From Microbacterium sp. Root53 (GTDB lineage: Bacteria; Actinomycetota; Actinomycetes; Actinomycetales; Microbacteriaceae), in the NCBI RefSeq assembly GCF_001426925.1, contig NZ_LMFR01000021.1, forward strand, positions 43,589 through 107,588: a DNA stretch of 64,000 nucleotides, in the 5' to 3' direction. A program made the position numbers and the translations under genes. Shown here in pieces: positions 10,001 through 17,709 of the stretch (within the stretch, counting starts at the first letter, position 1; every line of letters starts with the position of its first letter). The notes below the pieces were generated by a model that had not been told where the DNA came from, made no database searches, and was given only the letters and a program-made list of their open reading frames with translations.

Positions 10001-12888
10001 AGGTCGCGCACGGTCGCAGCTGGGCCGAGAACTACGGCGCTGACGGCGCGCGCGACGGCGCGAACATCGCATTCAGCGTGGACGACGGCACCCCGGTCGC
10101 CTTCCGATACACGATCGCCGACCACCGGCTCGAGATCACGGCCGCGGCCCCGCCGCTGGCCGGCACGGGCGAGGAGCGCGCGCACTGGATCGACGCGGAG
10201 ACCATCGCATGGCCGGCCGACCTCGGCTCGGCCGAGAGCGCGTCGTACGCGCTGCACGCGTCCGACGAGGCGGGCCTCGAGGTCGTCGACGGGCAGGTCG
10301 CGGGCGGCGAGGGCATCGCGCTTGCGGTGGTCGACGGCGGCCTCACCGAGGCGCAGCGCGAGCGCTTCCCGGCGCTCGCCGACCACCTCGCGCTGCGGAT
10401 CGAGGGGCAGGACGCCGCGGCGCTCGTGCGAGGGCAGCTCGCGGTCTCGCAGACCGCGCCCGACGGCACGCTCACGGCGTTCACGGGCGTCCAGATCCCG
10501 GGCGTGCTCGACGACCTCTATGCGGAGGCGCTCGAGGACGTGGACCTCGGCGTGACGTTCCGCGGCAAGACCCCCACGTTCCGGCTGTGGGCGCCCACGG
10601 CGCAGACCGCGACCCTGCTCACGTGGGAGGCGGGCGCCGACGGCGACCCGGTGCGACACGAGGCGGACTTCGACGCGGCCTCGGGCGCCTGGGAGGTGCG
10701 CGGCACGCGCGCCCTCAAGGGCGACGAGTACGCGTGGGAGGTGCGCGTCTACGCGCCGACCACCGGCGCGATCGAGACCAACGTGGTGACCGACCCCTAC
10801 TCGGTCGCCCTCACGGAGAACTCGGAGCGCTCGGTCGCGATCGACCTGCGGGACGGCGAGTGGCGCCCGCGCGCGTGGCGCGACGCCCCGGATCCGGATG
10901 TCGAGCAGGACGTGGACCGCGCGATCTACGAGCTGCACATCCGCGACTTCTCGATCACCGACGAGACGGTTCCCGAGGAGTTGCGCGGCACCTACGGGGC
11001 GTTCACGCGCGACAGCGACGGCACGGATCAGCTGCGCCAGCTCGCGGACGCCGGCATCACGACCGTGCACCTGCTGCCCTCGTTCGACATCGCGACGATC
11101 CAGGAGGATCGCGACGCGCAGGCGACGCCCGACTGCGACCTCGCGGCGCTGCCGCCGGCATCCGACCAGCAGCAGGCCTGCGTCGGCGCGGTCGCGGGTC
11201 AGGACGGCTTCAACTGGGGCTACGACCCGTACCACTTCACGGTGCCCGAGGGCTCGTACGCGGTCGACCCCGACGGCGGCGCGCGCGTCGCCGAGTTCCG
11301 CTCCATGGTGGGCGCGCTGCACGGTATGGGCCTCGAGGTCGTGCTGGACCAGGTGTTCAACCACACGGCGCAGTCCGGTCAGGGGGAGCGGTCGGTGCTC
11401 GACAGGGTCGTGCCGGGCTACTACCACCGCCTCAACGCGGCCGGCGCGGTCGAGAAGTCGACGTGCTGCGAGAACGTCGCCACCGAGCACGCGGCCGCCC
11501 AGAAGCTCATGGTCGACTCGGTCGTCACGTGGGCGCGCGACTACAAGGTCGACGGGTTCCGCTTCGACCTGATGGGACACCACTCGACCGCGAACATGGC
11601 GGCCGTGCGCGAGGCGCTCGACGCCCTGACCCTCGAGGACGACGGCGTCGACGGGACGACCGTGTACCTGTACGGAGAGGGCTGGGACTTCGGGGAGGTC
11701 GCGGGCGACCGGCTGTTCGAGCAGGCCAAGCAGGGCAACCTCGGCGGCACGGGCATCGGCACGTTCAACGACCGGCTGCGCGACGCGGTCCACGGCGGCA
11801 GCCCCGTCGACTCCTCGTCGACCTTCCGGCAGGGCTTCGGCACGGGCCTGGGGGTCGACCCGAACGGCGATGCGATCAACGGCTCGACCGAGCAGGCGCT
11901 CGCCGACCTCGGGCACGAGACCGACCTGGTCAAGCTGGGCCTCGCGGGCAACCTGCGCGACTACGAGCTGCGCGCGTCGAACGGCGAGGTGCTGCGCGGC
12001 GATCAGCTCGACTACCGCGGGTCGCCCGCAGGCTACGCCGACGAGCCGGCCGAGGTCGTCAACTACGTCGACGCGCACGACAACGAGACGCTGTACGACC
12101 TGTCGGTGCTCAAGCTGCCGCGCGACACGGCCATGTCCGACCGCATCCGGATGAACACGCTGTCGCTCGCGACCGCGACGCTGTCGCAGTCCGTGTCGTT
12201 CTGGCACGCGGGCACCGAGCTGCTGCGCTCGAAGTCGCTCGACCGCAACAGCTACGACTCGGGCGACTGGTTCAACCGCATCGACTGGTCGGGGCAGGAG
12301 TCCACGTTCGGATCGGGCCTGCCGCCCAAGGCCGACAACGGCGGCAAGTGGGGCATCATGGCGCCGCTCCTGGGCGACCCCGCGCTCAAGCCGACCGCGG
12401 ACGACATCGCGACGGCCGAGGCCGCGGCCCTTGACCTGCTGCGGGTGCGCTCGTCGGTCGACCTGCTCACGCTGGGATCGGCGGACCTCATCCACGAGAA
12501 GGTGTCGTTCCCGCAGACGGATGCCGCGGGCTCGATCGTCATGCTCGTCGACGACACGGTCGGCGCCGACGTCGACGCGGCCCTGGAGGGCGCCCTGGTG
12601 GTCTTCAACGCCTCGCCCGAGCCGCTGACCCAGGTCGTCGACGGCCTGGAGGGCCGTGGCTTCACCCTCGCGGACGCCCTCGCGGACGGCTCCGACCCGA
12701 TCGTCAAGGGCACCACGTGGGATGCCGCCACGGCGACCGTCACGGTCCCGCCGCGCACGGTCGCCGTGCTGGTCGAGCGCGGCTGGTCTGATGACACGTG
12801 TTCTCACCGGCGGCACGTCATCCGGGTGCCTGTGATGTCTCAGGACATCACAGGTCATCCGGGTGCCCGGATCGCGTGTCCCCGGTGA
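7087..12888 (+). CDS. secreted bifunctional alpha-amylase / pullulanase-type alpha-1,6-glucosidase
   Basis: 1,933 residues. The start is TTG 7087, with GGAG 5 nt upstream; it gives the signal peptide [20 protein letters not shown], continuing to Ala-rich LPAAAAER. Order: X25 starch-binding-like module (~38-135); GH13 amylase with motifs DIITNHT, DGFRID (nucleophile ~D411), FGEVYD (~E445) and GNHDMG (~D515); an Fn3/Ig-like spacer; two more X25 modules (~825-915, ~920-1015); pullulanase N-terminal and CBM48-like domains; a second GH13 with [15 protein letters not shown] (~D1494), YGEGWD (~E1531) and DAHDNE (~D1665). Both catalytic triads look intact, so it should cut alpha-1,4 and alpha-1,6 bonds of starch, glycogen or pullulan outside the cell. 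No LPXTG or membrane anchor is present. The last ~32 codons run through a large hairpin. Confidence 0.93.
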   Translation: MSKTTRAHRRALALLTIPALALSGAAVTSLPAAAAERSVALVGSLQSELGCTEDWQPACADTELLPTGTEGVYAAEFAVPAGSYEYKVALNDTWDESYGLDGGGDNIPLTVAGPASLRFVFDDNRKRVGVEVTGLPGEYTDADAALAAAPVRQPGGDERFYFVMTDRFANGDTANDTGGIEGDRFAHGFDPTDKGFYQGGDIAGLRSKLDYIEGLGTTAIWLTPSFANRPVQGTGANASAGYHGYWITDFTRIDPHLGTNEELATLIDEAHARGIKVYFDIITNHTADVIDYAEAQYSYVDQATSPYTDADGNVFDPADYAGGDTFPAMDAATSFPYTPVVTDAEAKTPAWLNDPTLYHNRGNSTWSGESVTYGDFDGLDDLMTEHPTVVNGFVNVYQDWIDLGIDGFRIDTVKHVNFEFWERWTTEVLDYAHAQGKSDFFMFGEVYDADPVKLSPYVRDTDMNSVLDFAFQSSAVGFAGGNSAKGLQGLFAGDDRYTTPDSSAHALPTFLGNHDMGRVGHFLLNTGEALERDELAHELMFLTRGQPVVYYGDEQGFAGLGGDKSARQTLFASQVAEYADQPLVTGENAGSVDRYDTAAPLYGHISALAALRDEHRALATGAQIERHADSGAGVYAFSRVDRDEKVEYLVAVNNAEEAREVTLTTLTADAAYAPVYGAEAGIASDAAASATVTVPALSAVVYRADRAVTADAAAPAVAVAVPAAGAGLEGQAAVSADVEGDRWIETSFAWRVAGESEWRPLGTAEDTTPRVFHDVAGLARGTLVEYRAVVTDAAGNRSAASTYASVGNAVTLAETEEPENPIEMVTVPGSHNSELGCAGDWDPACEAAKLSLRADGVYEATFDLPAGDYEYKIAIDGSWAVNYGVGGVRDGANYAFTHGGGPITFVFDPRSNAAQSTAEGPMVTVPGSFQSEIGCAGDWAPDCLASLLLDGDRDGVYELTTDAIPAGSYEAKVAHGRSWAENYGADGARDGANIAFSVDDGTPVAFRYTIADHRLEITAAAPPLAGTGEERAHWIDAETIAWPADLGSAESASYALHASDEAGLEVVDGQVAGGEGIALAVVDGGLTEAQRERFPALADHLALRIEGQDAAALVRGQLAVSQTAPDGTLTAFTGVQIPGVLDDLYAEALEDVDLGVTFRGKTPTFRLWAPTAQTATLLTWEAGADGDPVRHEADFDAASGAWEVRGTRALKGDEYAWEVRVYAPTTGAIETNVVTDPYSVALTENSERSVAIDLRDGEWRPRAWRDAPDPDVEQDVDRAIYELHIRDFSITDETVPEELRGTYGAFTRDSDGTDQLRQLADAGITTVHLLPSFDIATIQEDRDAQATPDCDLAALPPASDQQQACVGAVAGQDGFNWGYDPYHFTVPEGSYAVDPDGGARVAEFRSMVGALHGMGLEVVLDQVFNHTAQSGQGERSVLDRVVPGYYHRLNAAGAVEKSTCCENVATEHAAAQKLMVDSVVTWARDYKVDGFRFDLMGHHSTANMAAVREALDALTLEDDGVDGTTVYLYGEGWDFGEVAGDRLFEQAKQGNLGGTGIGTFNDRLRDAVHGGSPVDSSSTFRQGFGTGLGVDPNGDAINGSTEQALADLGHETDLVKLGLAGNLRDYELRASNGEVLRGDQLDYRGSPAGYADEPAEVVNYVDAHDNETLYDLSVLKLPRDTAMSDRIRMNTLSLATATLSQSVSFWHAGTELLRSKSLDRNSYDSGDWFNRIDWSGQESTFGSGLPPKADNGGKWGIMAPLLGDPALKPTADDIATAEAAALDLLRVRSSVDLLTLGSADLIHEKVSFPQTDAAGSIVMLVDDTVGADVDAALEGALVVFNASPEPLTQVVDGLEGRGFTLADALADGSDPIVKGTTWDAATATVTVPPRTVAVLVERGWSDDTCSHRRHVIRVPVMSQDITGHPGARIACPR

Positions 12889-12898
12889 GAACACGTGT
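12794..12898. repeat. 105-bp hairpin element at the convergent gene end
   Basis: Perfect 17-bp arms ACACGTGTTCTCACCGG (12794-12810) and CCGGTGAGAACACGTGT (12882-12898) enclose further arms ATCCGGG/CCCGGAT (12820-12826/12866-12872) and an inner 11-bp stem CCTGTGATGTC-TCAG-GACATCACAGG (12829-12854). A 14-bp direct repeat GTCATCCGGGTGCC occurs at 12817 and 12854. It lies between the convergent pullulanase and emfourin genes and would fold on either strand, so it may act as a bidirectional terminator, although no T-tract follows. It also encodes the pullulanase tail. A small insertion element is the alternative. Confidence 0.75.
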
Positions 12899-12916
12899 TG
12901 TGAGGAGCAGGGGTGG

Positions 12917-13222
12917 TCAGCCCGCGCCGTCGGGCGCCGCCGGTGGCGGCGGGGCGGCCGGGCGGCCGCGCTCGCGCACGCGCTCGACGAGGATGCGCCA
13001 GGGGCCGCGCAGCTGGCGCTCCGCGAGCACGACCTCGTGCTTCTCGCAGCGGATCCGGTAGATGTAGCGGTCGGGCTCGGGCGGGGCGGGCGGCACGTCG
13101 TCCCACGGCATCGACTCCACGAGCTCGCGCCACGCGGCGCGGTCGGGCTGCGCCTCGACGTGCACCTCCCACGTCGCGCGGATGCCGGCGAACCCGCCGG
13201 TCCTCGAGACGGTCACCCTCAT
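12917..13222 (-). CDS. emfourin-like protealysin inhibitor
   Basis: 101 residues, MRVTVSRTGGFAGIRATWEV with a central YIYRIRCEKHEVVLAERQL and a Pro/Ala-rich tail. Size and position directly behind an M4 protease match emfourin, the small protein that binds and inhibits protealysin in Serratia. It has no signal peptide, so a cytosolic complex with the neighbouring protease is likely. It starts 10 bp after the protease stop codon and is surely co-transcribed. The assignment rests on genomic pairing and overall sequence pattern; the inhibitory residues were not verified. Confidence 0.75.
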   Translation of the reverse strand: MRVTVSRTGGFAGIRATWEVHVEAQPDRAAWRELVESMPWDDVPPAPPEPDRYIYRIRCEKHEVVLAERQLRGPWRILVERVRERGRPAAPPPPAAPDGAG

Positions 13223-13232
13223 GCGGGCAAGG

Positions 13233-14423
13233 CTAGTCCCGCGACATCGCCTGCCGCAGGCGTCCGGGCGCGACGCCGACCGCGTCCCACGCGGCGGCCA
13301 CGGCGTCGGCCTCCGCCGATCCTTCGCCGTAGAGCTCGCGGCCGACCGCGATCGTCGTGGCGGCGAACTGCGCGAACGTGGCGGTCGCGGTGAGCCGGTC
13401 GCCCGTGAGCGCCTCGTACCAGATGCGGCCGGCCCGCTCCCACGCGTGGCCGCCCAGCGTCTCGGCGAGCACCACGAAGGCCCGGTTCGGGATGCCCGAG
13501 TTGATGTGCACGCCGCCGTTGTCGTCGGTCGTCTCGACGAAGTCGCGCATGTGCGCCGGCTGCGGGTCCTTGCCGAGCACCGGGTCGTCGTACGCCGTGC
13601 CGGGCGCGCGCATCGAGCGGATCGCCACGCCGCGCACCCGCTCCGTGAAGATGCCCGCGCCCACCAGCCAGGTCGCCTGATCGGCCGTGTGGCTCTGCAG
13701 TCGCTGCTCGACCAGCGCGCCGAACACGTCGGACACGTGCTCGTTGAGCGCGCCCGACTGCCCCTGGTACACGAGGTTGGCGGTGCGCTCGGTGACCCCG
13801 TGCGCGAGCTCGTGGCCGATGATGCTGAGCGAGCCGGTGAAGCCGCGGAAGATCTCCCCGTCCCCGTCGCCGAAGACCATGCGGGCGCCGTCCCAGAACG
13901 CGTTGTCGTAGCGGTCGCCGAAGTGCACGGTCGCGTCGAGCCGCATCCCGGCCCCGTCGATGGAGTCGCGCCCGAAGGCCTCCCAGAACAGCGCGTAGGT
14001 GTCGCCGAGCCCGTCGTAGGCCTGGGCCACCGCGAGGTCGCCCGTGTCGGGTTCGCCCTCGGCGCGCACCTGCTCGCCCGGCAGGTCCTCGGTGCCCTTG
14101 GCGTCGAAGATCAGCCGATCGGGCTGCCCCGGGGGCGTCGAGCCGGTGACCGGCTGCTGCAGCCCCGGCCGCGTCGACGGCCGGACCAGGCCCGGCAGTC
14201 CCGGCTCGCCGTTGCGGCGCTCGGCCCGGAACGGTCCGTCGATCCCGAGCGTGCGGCGGGCGGCCTCGGGGGCGTGCTCGAGCTCGACGCCCTCGCCGTC
14301 ATCCAACCGGGCGATCCGCCGCAGCAGGAACGGCGGCACGATGCCGCGATGGACCGGCCCGTGCGCGACGGGCGGGCGGGCGCCGGCCGGGGCCTGGGGG
14401 TTCTCGGGTGCCGGGGGAGTCAT
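13233..14423 (-). CDS. protealysin-like M4 metallopeptidase
   Basis: 396 residues. The zinc motif HELAH is at ~204-208 and the third ligand Glu in GALNEHVSDVFG at ~228; the C-terminal catalytic His lies in GGVHINSGIPNRAF. There is no signal peptide. Instead PPFLLRRIA (~30-38) matches the conserved PPL motif of the short protealysin-type propeptide, so the enzyme is probably a self-processing intracellular or atypically exported thermolysin-like protease. It is translated just ahead of its presumed inhibitor. The upstream neighbour is the broken ltrA gene. Confidence 0.9.
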   Translation of the reverse strand: MTPPAPENPQAPAGARPPVAHGPVHRGIVPPFLLRRIARLDDGEGVELEHAPEAARRTLGIDGPFRAERRNGEPGLPGLVRPSTRPGLQQPVTGSTPPGQPDRLIFDAKGTEDLPGEQVRAEGEPDTGDLAVAQAYDGLGDTYALFWEAFGRDSIDGAGMRLDATVHFGDRYDNAFWDGARMVFGDGDGEIFRGFTGSLSIIGHELAHGVTERTANLVYQGQSGALNEHVSDVFGALVEQRLQSHTADQATWLVGAGIFTERVRGVAIRSMRAPGTAYDDPVLGKDPQPAHMRDFVETTDDNGGVHINSGIPNRAFVVLAETLGGHAWERAGRIWYEALTGDRLTATATFAQFAATTIAVGRELYGEGSAEADAVAAAWDAVGVAPGRLRQAMSRD

Positions 14424-14481
14424 ACCCCGATGCTGTCAGCACCCGCGGACATCCGCACGGCCCGCGCGGGCGCGCCGCGGA

Positions 14482-15220
14482 TCAGCCGCGCGCGCCGAGC
14501 TCCTCGAGCGCCGCGGCCTGATGGCGGTGCCCGAAGCCCGTACCGCTCCGCGATGTGGTGCGGGTGCCAGGGCGTGCCACGGCCGCGCTCGGCGAGCACC
14601 GGCACGAGCATCTCCAGCGCCGCGAACACCGCGAACAGGGCGAGCGCGACGGGCAGCGGCGGGTCGACGAAGATCTGGACGATCCATCCGATCTGCAGCG
14701 CCCCGACCATCCCGGCGTAGCGGAGGGCGGTCGCGCGGTGCTCGGCGCTGTGCCGCGCCGCGCGCAGCCAGAGCCAGATGCCGCTCGCGCGCATCACGAC
14801 GTACCCGGCCACCACGACGGCGTTGTCCAGGTGGTGGCCCTCGTCGATCGAGTGGAACAGATCCGGCAGGCCCAGGGCGAGGATGATCACGCCCACCATC
14901 TGGACCATGGTCGCGACCCGGAACACCACGTCGTCGTTGTCGGACGCCGACGCGAGCCACGTGTAGTTGATCCACGCCCACGTCACCGCGAACACCGCCA
15001 GGACGAATCCGACGGCGGCGGCGGCGATGTGCCCGAGCTCCAGGAGATGGGCGGCCTGCGTTCCCGCCTGGCTGAACGCCACGACGAACGTCAGGTCGTA
15101 CAGCAGCTCGAGCGGTGTGGCCGAGCGGTGCGTCTCGCGGGGGTCGCGGCCCACATGCGGCGGCGCCGGTGGTGGAGCGGACCGGGCGCGTGAGGCGACG
15201 TCATGCCCACATCGTGTCAC
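14482..15220 (-). pseudogene. LtrA family membrane protein, probable internally deleted pseudogene
   Basis: The first ~228 residues fit the low-temperature-requirement A (LtrA) family: TPLELLYDLTFVVAFSQ, then several hydrophobic helices up to HPHHIAERYGL. In intact members this motif continues into a hydrophobic FTIIVLGE-like block and a further ~150 residues. Here the frame turns at once into Arg/Gly-rich sequence and ends at 14420, overlapping the M4 start. In another frame the same DNA reads FGHRHQAAALEELGARG and stops at 14482, which looks like a normal C-terminus. A single frameshifting deletion near 14537 explains both. The start is uncertain (GTG 15220, or a later GTG before GRDPRETH). 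Confidence 0.7.
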
Positions 15221-15235
15221 GGCCGCGGGCGGGCA

Positions 15236-16537
15236 TCACCGGTCGAGCAGGTAGGCGCGGGTGCGGGCGCGCTCGCGGAGGATCATGGCGATCCCGAGCA
15301 GCCAGAGCGGGATCTGCGTCGCGAACGCCCAGCGGAACGCGTCGGCCGAGTAGAGCTCGGGCGAGCCGGCGCCCTGCACGTCCATCGCGATGCCGATGAA
15401 CAGGATGGCCAGGAGCCCCGCCAGGAAGCCGCCGACGTTCGTGACGCCGGTCGCCGTGCTCAGCCGGTGCGCCGGATTGTGCGCGCGGGCGAAGTCGAAC
15501 GCGACCATGGACGCCGGTCCGCCCGCCGCGAGCGCGACCACGAGCACGACGAGGAGCCACACGGGCGCGGGCGAGGGCCGCAGCAGGACGACGCTCCACA
15601 CCAGCAGCTGCACCCACACGGCCGGGAGCACCAGGAGCCGGGAGCGCCGGTGCGGGTGCCGCGCCGAGAGCGCCCCGACCACGGGACCGAGCACGATGCC
15701 CGCGACGACGTAGATGCTGGTCACGGTCGCGGCCTGCGCGGTGCTGAGGCCCTCGCCCGCCGTGAGGAAGGGCACGCCCCACAGCATCACGAACGCCGAC
15801 CCGGCGAACGGCGTGGTGAAGTGCGTCCAGAAGGCGAGCCGCGTGCCGGGGTGGGACCACGCCGCCCGGATGCCCTGCCGCGTGTCGATCGACGACGTCA
15901 CGACCGTGATCGCGCCGGTGTCGGTGTCGACCGAGAGGTCGGCGGGCAGCTGCGGCGGATGGTTCCGGACGATGAGCGCGATCAGCACCGCGAACACGAG
16001 CGCGGAGCCCGCGAGCGCCCCGAACGCGACCTGCCAGCTCGTCGCGTGCAGCAGCAGGGGGAGCGGCACGAGGGCCACGACCTGGCCGAGCTGGCCCAGG
16101 ATGCCCGTGAGCTGCATCATGAGCGAGCCGCGCTGGGCCGGGAACCACGTGGCGATCAGGCGCAGCACGCCCGGGAAGATGGCGGCGTCGCCGGCGCCGA
16201 GCAGCATGCGCGCCGCGATGGCCACGCCCACGTCCGGGGACAGGGCCATGACGACCTGGCCGGCCGCCATGAGCACCATCCCGAGCGCCATGATGGGGCG
16301 CGCGCCCCACCGGTCGAGCCACACGCCCACCGGCAGCTGCATGAACCCGTAGACGGCGAGCTGGAGCACCGCGAACATCGACAGGGTCGAGGCGTCGGCC
16401 TCGAACCGGTGCGCGGCGTCGACGCCGACGCCCGACAGCGAGGTGCGGTTGGTGATGGCGAGCACGTACCCGAGCACGCCGATGCCCCACATCAGCCACA
16501 TGCGCCAGGACGGCGCGGGCGCGTACGCGGTGCTCAT
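15236..16537 (-). CDS. MFS transporter
   Basis: 433 residues with about 12 hydrophobic helices. The loop LPVGVWLDRWGARP after helix 2 is the MFS motif A region, and NPAHRLSTATGVTNVGGF resembles helix 11 of anion/organic-acid symporter-like MFS proteins. It is an inner-membrane secondary transporter; the substrate is unknown. Its ATG overlaps the stop of the LOG-family gene by 4 bp (ATGA), so the two are translationally coupled. Confidence 0.85.
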   Translation of the reverse strand: MSTAYAPAPSWRMWLMWGIGVLGYVLAITNRTSLSGVGVDAAHRFEADASTLSMFAVLQLAVYGFMQLPVGVWLDRWGARPIMALGMVLMAAGQVVMALSPDVGVAIAARMLLGAGDAAIFPGVLRLIATWFPAQRGSLMMQLTGILGQLGQVVALVPLPLLLHATSWQVAFGALAGSALVFAVLIALIVRNHPPQLPADLSVDTDTGAITVVTSSIDTRQGIRAAWSHPGTRLAFWTHFTTPFAGSAFVMLWGVPFLTAGEGLSTAQAATVTSIYVVAGIVLGPVVGALSARHPHRRSRLLVLPAVWVQLLVWSVVLLRPSPAPVWLLVVLVVALAAGGPASMVAFDFARAHNPAHRLSTATGVTNVGGFLAGLLAILFIGIAMDVQGAGSPELYSADAFRWAFATQIPLWLLGIAMILRERARTRAYLLDR

Positions 16538-17631
16538 GCGCCGCGCGTCACGATCTCGGCGGCCTCGTCGACCGTCTCGACCAGGTGGACGTGCGGCTCC
16601 ATGGGCCGCCCCTTCGCGAGCGCCCGCAGCAGCGCCCACGCCGGCAGGGTCTCGGTCCAGTGCTCCCGGCCCACGAGCACCATGGGCGCGATCGCGTCCT
16701 CGCTCGCGTAGTAGTTCTCGCACGCGTCCTGGAAGATCTCCTGCACCGTGCCGCCCGCGCCCGGCAGGAACACGATCCCGCTCGCGCACACCTGCAGCAG
16801 GATCGCCTCGCGCTGCGCGTTGCGGAAGTACTTCGCGATCGCGGTCGCGAACAGGTTGGGAGGCTCGTGCCCGTAATGCCAGGTCGGCACGCCCAGCGTG
16901 TCCGTCGCCGGCACGTCCGCCGCCTGCGTCAGCACCACGCGCGCCGCCGCGAGCCACGCGTCGACCGACGGGTGGTAGGAGGGTGCGGTCGCGAGCGTGA
17001 CGAGCGCCTCGTCGAGGACCATCTCGTCGGCGGCGCTCAGGCGCGCGCCGAGATTGGCCGCCTCCATCGCCCCCGGCCCGCCGCCGGTCGCCACCGTGAA
17101 GCCGGCCCGGCCGAGCAGGCGACCGAGGCGCGCCGCGCCGGCGTAGTCGCGCTCGCCGCGGCGCATGGCGTGCCCGCCCATGACGCCGACGAGGCGCCGT
17201 CCGGCGACCCATCCGGCCAGGGCGCGGTCGATTCCGTCGTCGTGGAGCACGCGCCCGAGCAGCGCGTCGGGCGCATCGTGCCCCTGCGACCACGCGTACG
17301 CGCGCCCGTCGAGGCTGCCGCGATAGTCCGGGGTGTCGTAGAGCTCGTCGGCCGTGTACAGCGTCGCGCGGTGCGGATCGGCCGGCGCGGCGCTCACGTC
17401 CGGCAGGATGAGCGCGCCGCGTGCGGCGTGCAGCAGCTCGTCGCCGGGGGCGAACGTGCAGCCCGCGAACGTCGTGCGGGACGTGTCCCGGTCCGCGAGC
17501 TCCCGCGAGCGGTCCCGCAGATCCAGCCCGATCAGGCGCCAGCCCGTGAGGTGCCGCGCGCCTTCCGCCAGACGCCGGTCGAGCTCCGCCAGCGACTCGA
17601 CCGTGACGATCCGTCCCGCGCGGTGCTTCAT
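16534..17631 (-). CDS. LOG family (lysine decarboxylase-like) protein
   Basis: 365 residues. The nucleotide-binding motif GGGPGAMEAANLGA and a PGAGGTVQE variant of the LOG motif PGGxGTxxE place it in the Lonely-Guy/TIGR00730-related superfamily, which hydrolyses nucleoside monophosphates to free base and ribose phosphate. It is longer than cytokinin-activating LOG (~190 residues), with an extra ~150-residue N-terminal region, as in the PpnN-like branch. A strong GAGGAGGC ribosome site precedes ATG 17631. It is the first gene of the leftward pair with the MFS transporter and diverges from recQ. Confidence 0.8.
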   Translation of the reverse strand: MKHRAGRIVTVESLAELDRRLAEGARHLTGWRLIGLDLRDRSRELADRDTSRTTFAGCTFAPGDELLHAARGALILPDVSAAPADPHRATLYTADELYDTPDYRGSLDGRAYAWSQGHDAPDALLGRVLHDDGIDRALAGWVAGRRLVGVMGGHAMRRGERDYAGAARLGRLLGRAGFTVATGGGPGAMEAANLGARLSAADEMVLDEALVTLATAPSYHPSVDAWLAAARVVLTQAADVPATDTLGVPTWHYGHEPPNLFATAIAKYFRNAQREAILLQVCASGIVFLPGAGGTVQEIFQDACENYYASEDAIAPMVLVGREHWTETLPAWALLRALAKGRPMEPHVHLVETVDEAAEIVTRGA

Positions 17632-17709
17632 CCTGCCTCCTCGGATCCAGTCTGCCCCACGGTGCGCGGGCGGTCGTCCGATGTCGGCGGGGCCTGCGAG
17701 GCTGGACGC

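Noticed and set aside
7033..12894. A 1,953-codon open frame antisense to the amylase-pullulanase gene
   Set aside because: Arg/Val/Ala-rich, no domain motif; a by-product of high-GC codon usage opposite a real gene whose catalytic motifs are clear.
12794..12898. Terminal inverted repeats of an insertion sequence
   Set aside because: Only 105 bp, no transposase and no clear target-site duplication; kept as a structured element, with MITE origin only an option.
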